From positions 14,401,501 through 14,465,500 of the forward strand of contig NC_056551.1 of assembly GCF_910596095.1 (NCBI RefSeq): a stretch of DNA of 64,000 bases. Direction: 5' to 3'. The notes under the pieces were generated by a model that did not search any database, was not told where the DNA came from, and saw only the letters and a list, made by a program, of their open reading frames with translations. The position numbers and the translations under genes are program-made. This document shows, one piece after another, positions 55,960 through 64,000 of the stretch. Source of the DNA: Thunnus maccoyii (Eukaryota > Chordata > Actinopteri > Scombriformes > Scombridae). Position 1 is the stretch's first letter; every line of letters starts with the position of its first letter.

Positions 55960-56289
55960 TTCCATTAAAAATTCTAAATATGAGAACAAGATTGAGAACA
56001 AAGATATTTTTCGAGAACATTAGCAGGCGCATGGTTTTCAAAGCAGCATAAATCTTTGACCTGCAAGAATGAAACCTGACCAACATTGCCCAAATGACCA
56101 AATGTTGTCATTGTGAGGCTTTATCATAATGTTAAATAAATCATCAATACATACAATATACATCCTTACCAATATTTCATCCAATCAATTTTGTCCTGAC
56201 ATATGATTTTGTAAAAATCAGTCAGATCTATAATCATTTTTGTGCATTGTAAGGCTTCTTGTCATTGATAACAAAGGTTTCAACTTTAA

Positions 56290-57297
56290 TCAGGCAATTT
56301 CCATCGATTTTGACCGTGAGTGATTGAGACCACCTGTGCGAAAATCCTCTGCCATTGCCTCCTCTATCCTTGATGTCAAAGACCGCCTTAAGGTTTGCTT
56401 AAAGTCATGACCAACAAACACATAGAGAACTGGGGATATGAAACTGTTTGCAGCAGCCAGAGTTGCCCCCACTTTTAGCCCAGTGTTAATTACTTCCACG
56501 CTGAGGTTCCTCAAATCTAACTCGTAAAGAACAAAGATATGGTAGGGGACCCAGCAGAAGACAAACGACACGATGAGCGCTGCCATGATTTTGTAAGGCT
56601 TTGTTGACCTGATGGTCAAACTTCTCAGCTTCACACCAAGCACCAAGCAGCAGAACATAATCACGAGGACAGGAATCAGGAAGCCGCAGATGAACCGGAT
56701 CAGTGCCACTGCCTTGTGTTTGGAGTGGTCCACGTAGTCTGTGTAGCACTGAATGACGGAGCCGTGGACTTTGGTTTGTCTGAAGATCAGTGAGGGCAAT
56801 GTCAGGAGTGCAGAAAGAACCCACATGAGGATAACGATGCCGAAAGCTTTCCGCACTGACCGATGGTTATGCGACCACACGGGAAATGAAACCATTACAC
56901 ATCGGTCAGTACAGATAAGAACCAACAAAAACACACTGCTGTACATATTGAGAAACAGGGCGGAGGATGTTAGCTTGCAAAACAACAGTCCGAAAGGCCA
57001 ATCTGAGGTAATCATGTAGTATGTCTCCAGGGGCAGAAAGGCACAGAATAAAAAGTCTGAAATGGCCAGACTGATGTACCAGGTGTTGATGACCGTTCTT
57101 TTCATTTTCCATCCACAGATCCAGATCACCAATGAATTTCCTATAAGGCCAATAACAGATATGATGATATTGACTGTCACCAGGGCATGAGTCCAAGAAG
57201 ACTGAGAACTGTCGAAATGCAGTCCAGCTGTGGTGATGTTTTTTTCAGTTTCATTGTCAGGAGTGTAATCGTCATATTCAATATAATCCACACTCAT
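56290..57297 (-). CDS. cmklr1: Chemerin receptor-like GPCR (CMKLR1 family)
   Basis: This is a seven-transmembrane leukocyte chemoattractant receptor, 335 residues in one coding exon. The start at 57297 (MSVDYIEYDD) is chosen because a splice acceptor (TTTCAG, ending at 57312) lies 14 bp upstream, which excludes the earlier in-frame ATG. The N-terminus is acidic and Tyr-rich with NxT sites, as expected for a peptide receptor. Family marks are GNSLVIWI in TM1, the DRC variant of DRY (CTDRCVMV), PVWSHNHRSVRKA in loop 2, CWVPYH in TM6, and SPVLYVFVGHDFK in TM7. These agree with CMKLR1/GPR1 and also resemble FPR and C3a receptors. Proximity to iscu supports CMKLR1, since both human genes lie at 12q23.3-q24.11. 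The exact paralogue is not certain. Confidence 0.82.
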   Translation of the reverse strand: MSVDYIEYDDYTPDNETEKNITTAGLHFDSSQSSWTHALVTVNIIISVIGLIGNSLVIWICGWKMKRTVINTWYISLAISDFLFCAFLPLETYYMITSDWPFGLLFCKLTSSALFLNMYSSVFLLVLICTDRCVMVSFPVWSHNHRSVRKAFGIVILMWVLSALLTLPSLIFRQTKVHGSVIQCYTDYVDHSKHKAVALIRFICGFLIPVLVIMFCCLVLGVKLRSLTIRSTKPYKIMAALIVSFVFCWVPYHIFVLYELDLRNLSVEVINTGLKVGATLAAANSFISPVLYVFVGHDFKQTLRRSLTSRIEEAMAEDFRTGGLNHSRSKSMEIA

Positions 57298-57423
57298 GTT
57301 GGTTACCTTTCCTGAAATATGAGGCACAATTTATTTCTTAATAAACATATACAATCATAGATGAGATAGACAGATAGATGTGTTTTAGTATATCATATAA
57401 AACAAATTTACTTAAGTACTCAC

Positions 57424-57495
57424 CTTATGTCTTAGCTTGTTAGGCAGGAGTCAATATAAAGTGCCTTCTCACTGAGTTCCTTGCGACTGAATGCG
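57424..57495 (-). other. Probable non-coding first exon of the GPCR gene
   Basis: A strong donor CATAAG|GTGAGT (minus, border at 57424) pairs with the acceptor at 57312. A leader exon followed by a single coding exon is usual in this receptor class. The 5' limit is unknown. Confidence 0.45.
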
Positions 57496-57953
57496 ACTTC
57501 TCACTTCTCTTTCCTGGGCAGTGTCACTGACGACAGTGATGAAATTCATCTTAAGTGATTTGTCATGGAGAAAATTATGCGTCTACATTCTGTGTGCGTC
57601 TATATTCTCTGTGAGAAAGGTTTTTGGCAGTTTAAGAGGGCTGACTTGGTCACAGAAGTTAAAATAACAGACAAAATAATATATTGAATATGCTTTTATA
57701 TGGCTAGTCTCATTCAGTAGTTTATTTCAGACTACAGGTTTGTAGTAAAAATGATCAAATATTGAACCTCAAAAACAATCATCATACACTCCATCTTAAG
57801 AACACAGAACATCAACAAATTAGAGCCCGACCGATATGTTGGTCAGCCGATATTATTGGCTGATATATTTTTAGGGACCGAGCCCAAAAGGCAGAAGACT
57901 ACTGTATAACAGTAGTCCTCACCTAAGGGCAAGGACCCTGTTGTTTTTCGTGT

Positions 57954-57976
57954 GTTTGTTTGTTTGTTTGTTTGTT

Positions 57977-58032
<56 letters not shown>
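57954..58032 (+). repeat. (TTTG)n(TTTC)n tetranucleotide microsatellite
   Basis: About five TTTG units run into about fourteen TTTC units without interruption. Confidence 0.9.
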
Positions 58033-58796
58033 TTTTATTACGGGACATCACACCTAAATTCGATCCCCTAAACATCACCAAATTTGGTACGCACATCAGG
58101 TCTGGTGAAAAATTTGATAAAATGTAAGAATGAACCCCTAAAGTGCCAAAATGTGCTCTCTAGCGCCACCTATCTAACTAAAATGGCCGCCACGGCCCGT
58201 AGGAATGTCGTAGAGAGATCAAACCAAAACTCAATTATTCGTCTCATCAAGACCTACAAATCATACACTGACACCCCCGACCTAAATCTGACAGGAAGTC
58301 TGCAATTAGCCTTTCAAAATAAGCTAATACTAATAAAAAATACTTTGCCCCAATTTTGGCCCCCGAACAAACACTATCTCCTCTGAGGGTGTTAATGGTA
58401 TCGGCTTCAAACTTAAATAGGTGACTTATGACACTATGCTGAAAAAAGTTGTTAAAAACTTTGTAATAACTCGAACGGTTTGGATTTAATAAGCCCTGAA
58501 AGTTGCAGTGCCACATCACTCTTACAATGTAAAACAATGGAGAGGCAATCTATGGGCATGAACTTTGTGTCAAACAGAGGCTTCTGACATCTAAACTATA
58601 AGTCTGACCACTTTCAAACCCGTATTAATGTATACGCAACAAAATTTCCTACTAAAAATATGATTTTTAATGTAAGATTTGGCCAAAGTCATTGGATTTA
58701 TGAGGAAATTTCACAAAAAGCGTACTTGTAGTGACTTGATTTCGACAAAAAACCCCAAAAAAACCTAAGCCACAGTGAGGGGCTGTTACCGAGATA

Positions 58797-59682
58797 TGTA
58801 ATTGACGCGTCGTCATGCGGCAGCTCCATGTAGTAAATCAAACATCTGTGGACTTGTGCTTAAGATGTATTTATTAACCACCGTGTACCAATAAAGCATT
58901 TGCTATACACACTTGAACTATCGTTGTGATGTCCTTGTTGTTCATAGTCAGGTTATTGCATAGCCACACTGCTAGGTTAATGTTAGCATGCGTAACACGT
59001 TACACCCAGTAACTAGGCCTTGCATGCAACTAACCTCTTCCTAACCTGGCACCTTGATCCTACATCAATTGGTCTTGAACAGAGAACCACACAGTTAAGA
59101 GGATTTTTACAGAGGTAGTTTTGCAAACTTTGGTTCAGGCAGCACATGTGGTTCAAGACACCACATGGTCTGGCCTTTTATCTCGGTAGTTCCCTTTGTC
59201 AACCACATTGTCGTCATGCCATGTGCTCAGTCACCAGGTGACTGCAGCCATCTTGCCATTGTCTTCCCCACACACACATACACACTCACACATGTATATA
59301 GGTACACTTAGTTAGATTAGTATTGTGTGTTTTGCACTTTTACCTGTTTGTTAAATAAATGCTTTTGTATATACCTGTTGTCTGTTTTAATGTTGCACAA
59401 GAATGAGTTTTGCCAACCTCTGCTCTGCAAAGAACTCCAAAATCCTTCAACCTTAGCTAGCTATTGATATGGTAATTTTGTTTATAGTTATTAAGTTAAT
59501 TGTTAATCAAAGTTCCAAATTGATAGATTAGTACACTTAGAGACTGAATTGGCTATCTTTTTCCCTGACTCCAGGGAGGTGCCCTTTTATTATTAATTTT
59601 TATTGATTTTGATAATTAACGATTATCTTTGATGATCATTATTATTGCTGATAGCCAAACTTGTAGCCACGGGCCAACAACA
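58797..59682 (+). mobile_element. Probable solo LTR (LTR-retrotransposon fossil)
   Basis: This unit of 886 bp begins TGT and ends ACA and is flanked by the 4-bp direct repeat GATA (58793-58796 and 59683-59686). It has a TATA-like TATATAGG near 59297 followed by AATAAA near 59355, the order expected for U3-R-U5. No internal region, gag or pol is present, so it is a solo LTR left by recombination. Family (Ty3-like or other) is not assigned. It is nested two levels deep, so it is younger than both host repeats. Confidence 0.55.
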
Positions 59683-60104
59683 GATATGTCTCACCCTGCA
59701 GAAAATTCTCATCCTGTCAATCAAACTTTCAAAAATAAAAGCACACCACACTTGTGAGAAATATCCCTCATATTTAAAAAAAATGATCTGATCCCGACGG
59801 GCCAGAGTGCGAGGTCCCGATCAACACTGCTTGCAGCTTTAATTTTTAAATTTATAATTATTAAATTATCGTGAATTATACTTTTTCAGTGCACTGAGGT
59901 CATTTTAACTATCATGCCTCCATTACATATCTTTATCACAAGTGTTGGATTACCATATTTGAGAGATCATGGCAAAAAATGTGGGTTTTTGTGTATATTC
60001 CGTATATATAAGATTATCAGCCAGTATATCGATATAGGAATTTTTTCACTCCCTAATATCGGTATCGGCATCAGCCCCAAAAATCCAGAATCGGTCGGGC
60101 CCAC

Positions 60105-61365
60105 ATGTCTTAGAAATGTAGCATACAACTTTTGGTAGATTTGTGATTGTCTCAATTATGCTCCTATATGTAAAAAAAAAAAAAAAAAAAAAAGGCCATA
60201 ACTGCTTGAGGTGGTGACAATTGAAACTGTGAAAAGCTCTGTACCCATTGGTGTTAAGGACTGTTAGTATCTTTTTTCTGAGTAGCGGTATGGCATGTTC
60301 ACAGTTAGATTTCATCACCATCCTATAGCAAGCTATGAAGCAGCTGTGGTGTTTGTAGATTATTAAGGCTTTCAGTCATCCAGGTAGAGGAATATGTGAA
60401 GGTACTTACATTTTTTTGTGTACATGGTGAACGGTGAAACATCTTCAAGGTCAAGATGCATTGACCATTGTTCAAGAGCATTATTCAGGAGCCCCAATGC
60501 AGAATTCCTACTTTTACCTGCTTAGGTGACATATTACATACATACCCACACAGTCTGATTCTGTTCATTTATCAAGCAAATGTACATTTAAATTCACATT
60601 CCCACTGACAATGTTATTCTAAGTAAGCATTTCTAAGTTCCCTAAAAATCATATGATACAGTTACGTGAGTTGTGGCTATTGCTGAGTCAATTATTTTCA
60701 CTCAATGAATCATCACGAGATAACTAACCAAAAAATCTGTTTGATTCAAGTAAATACTGTATTTCCATAAAAGCATTCATTTTTACATCTTTCCATATCC
60801 CCATATACTTATTGTTTTGTATGACTTATTAGGAATGCTGGAAGAAGTATTCATATTCTTTTCTTAGGTAGAGCAGATACAACTATCTGTTACTAAAAGA
60901 CTCTTGAGGTTACAATAGCTTAACATTTAATTGGATTTAATGAATTGGAAGTTACATTGAATTCTTTCCAAGAAACTTTCCAGGAAATTATTAGGAAGTT
61001 ACAGACCTGTAAAATGAATTTTTTTTTTTTTTTTACCAAATATTACATGTAAACATACAGTACTGTGTGATCAGATTTTAAAATATAATGCATTGCTAGA
61101 GATTAAACAACCCAAAAGTACATTCAGTTGTTAGAATTAGCTCCATTTCAACTCACTACAACATTAAAAAGATGCTTAATCAATAACATCAATAACAATT
61201 CATATATCACTTTAAAATTGACCATTCTGAATATGTACTTATACTTTTGATACTTAAAACAATGAAGTTTCTAATGCTTCTGTACATAAGTGTAATTTTG
61301 AATGAATGACCATTCATTCAGGTGTTTTCTAATCATATCAGAAAAGAGAAGGCAGATATTACAGT
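60105..61365. other. Spacer
   Basis: This AT-rich spacer has poly-A and poly-T runs near 60173 and 61019 and no gene on either strand. Confidence 0.45.
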
Positions 61366-61825
61366 TGGAGAATAAATAGCAAACTGAACTACTGCGATGC
61401 GTTCTTCACAGGGATCCCTGGCAGGAGCATCCAGAATCTCCAGCATATTCAGAACAGGATCCTGATGAGAGTGCAAAAGCATAAACAGATAATTCTGTTT
61501 TCATTGCATTAGCTGCCTGTCTCCCTCAAGATTAAATACAAAGTCCAGCTATTCACATATAAATCCATCAATGGACATGTGCCTCCCTACCTACAGGAAC
61601 TGATCACACCACAAACCTCCAACCGCACCCTCAGATCTGCCAGCAGCTTGCTCCTCCGGGCCTTCAGTACTAAGCTCTGCATCATGAGGGTCCAGCCGTC
61701 TGCTCTACTGCACCACACTTGTGGAACAGCCTTCCTAACCACCTGAGGGCAGCACAGACCCTAGTCTCTTTTAAAAAAGGCCTAAAATCCTTTCTATTCA
61801 GGAAGGCTTTTTCATCTTAACTCTT
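61365..61825 (+). mobile_element. LINE 3' fragment (L2/CR1/Rex1-like), degraded
   Basis: Broken plus-strand frames carry the usual order of a LINE reverse transcriptase C-terminus: a LNYCDAFFTGIPG-like start, a stretch like KIKYKVQLFTYKSINGHVPPYLQELI, TSNRTLRSASSLLLRA, then a TPSFKKGLKSFLFRKAF-like end. It is truncated at the 5' end and has several frame breaks. It is older than the fragment at 30.5 kb. Confidence 0.65.
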
Positions 61826-62760
61826 ATTATTATTAGTTTCTTTAGGCTATGCTGTGTGTTCTATGTTATTAATACTGTAGCACTATGAGTTTTACTACGA
61901 ATGAAAAGTTAAATGTGTTATTATTATGTATTATTATTAAATATAAAAGTGTTCCTTGTGCCAAATTGTCCCAGATTATGTGCCTTTCCTGATATGGGAC
62001 AGTTAACGCTGAAACCTGGGACACTCACTGGGAGGCTGGAAAGCCTTTGCTGAAAGGTCGGTTTGATTATTGTTGCTGTTACAAATAGTATAGTGTTGTA
62101 TTATACTATATATTATTAAGTATGAATATTAGTAATAATGTAATTTGCAATCTGACTAAAAAAAACTAAAAATCAAGCATTACAAGACTAAGACCCCTGA
62201 ATAACTATGATATTACACATTTAATGTGCTTAAATGCATATGTCACTAGTTTAAAAATGTATTTGGCTGTCACACATTAGTAAAACCGTGTTGTCCTACA
62301 TTTCAAACCAAATTTTTAAACTGAGACACTGAAAAATTGATTGAAATTAAACAGACAACAACTATGAAACCTGTTTCACCATATTGTAACTATATTTTGA
62401 TGCATGAATATATCATAAACACAATCTGATAACAACTGGCAACATTGCATCATTTTTAGACAGATTTATATCCTTAATCTAAATCACTGAGAATTAGCTT
62501 TTTAAAAATAATATAAAAATAATATTAGTATTGGTATTATATATCTATGGTAACAATGTCCCATATTTTAGTAAAAAGAGTAAAAACTACAATATTTGCT
62601 TCTGAAATTTAAGTATAATGTAGCATAAAATGGAAAAACTCAAGTAAACTACAAGTAGCCACTTAGTTTATAACGCTGTTTATTATTAGGAATAATAACT
62701 GTTTATCTGTTTACCACAGATTGTATTGCCTGCTATATTATGGAAGGATGTTTACCCTCC
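61826..62760. other. Spacer upstream of iscu
   Basis: Very AT-rich; no gene or clear element. Confidence 0.45.
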
Positions 62761-62900
62761 TCTGGTTAAATAATCTTGTGTGCATGCGCAGATGTAATTA
62801 GATTATAACCCCGCCCTCTAGCGGTGACGTCAGACCCGGTCTACTGCTCAGAAGCTGCTCTTCTCTTTCAAACTGCGTCATTCCTACACTGTATCTCAAC
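62761..62900 (+). promoter_or_regulatory. iscu: iscu promoter with CRE and NRF1-like motif
   Basis: A full palindromic TGACGTCA lies at 62825-62832, 69 bp before the start codon, and GCATGCGCAG (NRF1-like) at about 62782-62791. NRF1 and CREB sites are typical of nuclear genes for mitochondrial proteins. Base composition changes from AT-rich to GC-richer here. Confidence 0.6.
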
Positions 62901-63002
62901 ATGGCGGGTACAGTGGCAAAGAAGTGTTTCAGTCCTCTTGCTTTCCTCACCAGGAGGCTTTCTGCTCCGGAGTTCATCACCCAGTGCTGCTACCACAAGA
63001 AG
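62901..63002 (+). CDS. iscu: ISCU iron-sulfur scaffold protein, exon 1 only
   Basis: Exon 1 codes for 34 residues, MAGTVAKKCFSPLAFLTRR then LSAPEFITQCCYHKK, followed by GTAAAA. It has the basic, hydroxylated, acid-poor composition of a mitochondrial targeting peptide. The ending YHKK is the point where the mature human protein reads YHKKVVDHYENPRN, and exon 1 of ISCU ends there. ISCU is the mitochondrial scaffold on which NFS1-frataxin build [2Fe-2S] clusters. The rest of the gene is to the right of the window. With only the leader visible the call depends on the YHKK border, on the NRF1/CRE promoter and on linkage with cmklr1, as in human. Confidence 0.7.
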
Positions 63003-64000
63003 GTAAAACATCCAAGTCTGTTTATTAATTATTATTAACTCACTAAAGGTGATTTAACGGCTCCAGCGTGCTAGATGCTGTTTGTCTAATGTTTACAAAT
63101 GTTATCATTTAGCTTTGAGTGGCTGCAGTTTAATCTCAGAGCATCATAAGTAGGAAACAGTGGTGACATGGCTCAGGTAAGTGAGGTTAAACCATAGGAA
63201 GTTAGCTTGGCTATATGAATGGTTGGGTGAACACATCAGTCTGCTTTCATGTGGGTTAGATATCACACACATAGTGGGCAGTGACAGCAACATAAATAAT
63301 CAGTTATGAAATCCCAGCACATTAGCTAGTTAACATTAATTGTTTAAAGACCAGAATAACATCACTAATCTGCCCCCCAGATGGCCACTGAGACAGCTTT
63401 AATACTTGAATTACATCCGATTAATAAGCTTTAAAGGTTGTGAAGAGGCATGGTGTGCTAGAAATCTGTAAATTCTTATTGATAATGCACAATATTTCAA
63501 TTATCTGACACAAAAGCCATTTTGTGTCAGATAATTTAGATGTTTAGATGGAGTTTCATTGTGTGATGTGACAGTCTGATGCAACAGGGTTGTGACCCCC
63601 AGAAACAACAATGCTTCAAGTTGCTTTATCAATGTTAACAGGTGATTTGTGTCCCTGGGTGTTTCTATGACTTCAAACTGATGAATATACATTTTTATTG
63701 AAAGACTTTTGGCTGTAAAGTCTTGTAACATGTGGTTATTATTGGTGAGCCTGGCTTTAGAGTTGACATCTCATTTGGCTAAAAACAGTTAAATGTATCT
63801 GCTATCATTTGATGTACAACCAAAAAAAAAGCTTTAAGATCATAGAAATATCTTAAATATTCTATTAAATACCATAAAACTGGTTAAATAGCTGACAGAT
63901 CATAAATATGTTGTTACACAATTTTGAGAAAAACAAAAAACACAAAAATACTATTATTTATTATTAGTCACATGTCATTTTGTTTAATGAATATAGTCCT
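63003..64000 (+). other. iscu: iscu intron 1 (continues past window)
   Basis: A GTAAAA donor follows exon 1. No match to the VVDHYENPRNVG-coding exon is found before base 64000. No other gene seen. Confidence 0.55.

Larger units (their letters stand above)
57872..59845 (+). mobile_element. Second teleost repeat inserted into the first
   Basis: It begins GGGACCGAGCCC and ends near GAGGTCCCGATCAACACTGC followed by TTGCAGCTTTAA, a phrase pair that I recall at the two ends of an abundant percomorph repeat. A (TTTG)n(TTTC)n microsatellite lies at about 57954-58032. Phrases such as TTTGGTACGCACATCAGGTC and TAGCGCCACCTA are typical. It is itself split by the solo LTR. The class is not assigned. Confidence 0.5.
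57822..60104. mobile_element. DNA-transposon-like repeat with GGGCCCGACCGAT-type ends, interrupted by others
   Basis: The left end AGAGCCCGACCGATATG and right end (inverse GGGCCCGACCGATTCTGG) are inverted. The subterminal text (CCGATATTATTGGCTGATAT; ATATCGGTATCGGCATCAG) is of the widespread 'cccgaccgatat' type. The two halves are pushed apart by about 1.95 kb of inserted repeat. No target duplication was seen. Confidence 0.6.

Noticed and set aside
57298-57327. Upstream ATG adding ten residues to the chemerin-receptor-like protein
   Set aside because: It lies beyond the TTTCAG acceptor and would be intronic. MSVDYIEYDD after the acceptor is the better start.

Overview
This window is nuclear DNA of a ray-finned fish, most likely a percomorph teleost. 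It holds intron-rich genes with vertebrate splice sites, short introns, AT-rich spacers, dinucleotide microsatellites and several repeat types that I recognise as common in teleosts. No prokaryotic or organellar feature is present. Products were named by comparing spliced translations with remembered vertebrate proteins. Exon borders were read by eye from AG/GT (and one AT-AC) signals and checked for an open frame.

Layout, left to right. (1) 554-10.2 kb, plus strand: the 3' two thirds of setd1b, an H3K4 methyltransferase, with a 2.2 kb 3' UTR; the 5' exons lie outside the window. (2) 10.2-15.8 kb: spacer. (3) 15.8-18.4 kb, minus: a GPI-type extracellular carbonic anhydrase, ca15/ca4-like. (4) 19.5-35.1 kb, minus: dgcr2, with a 7.5 kb first intron. 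(5) 38.1-41.9 kb, minus: ess2 (dgcr14). (6) 43.0-44.4 kb, minus: gsc2. (7) 47.4-50.3 kb, plus: a MADF-BESS regulator gene. (8) 50.4-54.6 kb, minus: rnf185, tail to tail with the MADF gene. (9) 55.9-57.5 kb, minus: a chemerin-receptor-like GPCR (cmklr1 family). (10) 57.8-60.1 kb: nested mobile elements including a probable solo LTR. (11) 62.9 kb to the end, plus: exon 1 of iscu.

The genes do not form one pathway. The order ca15-dgcr2-ess2-gsc2 is the same as the mouse Car15-Dgcr2-Ess2-Gsc2 block and the human 22q11 region. setd1b, cmklr1 and iscu have human orthologues on 12q23-q24, and RNF185 is on 22q12, so the window keeps together what human chromosomes 12 and 22 now hold separately.

I found no clearly new molecular system. 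The most interesting details are an AT-AC (U12-type) intron in setd1b whose retained-intron reading frame ends on the branch-point adenosine, a 19-nt microexon inside the rnf185 RING domain, a 0.9 kb solo LTR nested in other repeats, two hAT-type MITEs with perfect 8-bp target duplications (one inside the rnf185 3' UTR), and a shared TAACG-type promoter motif including a perfect 18-bp palindrome.
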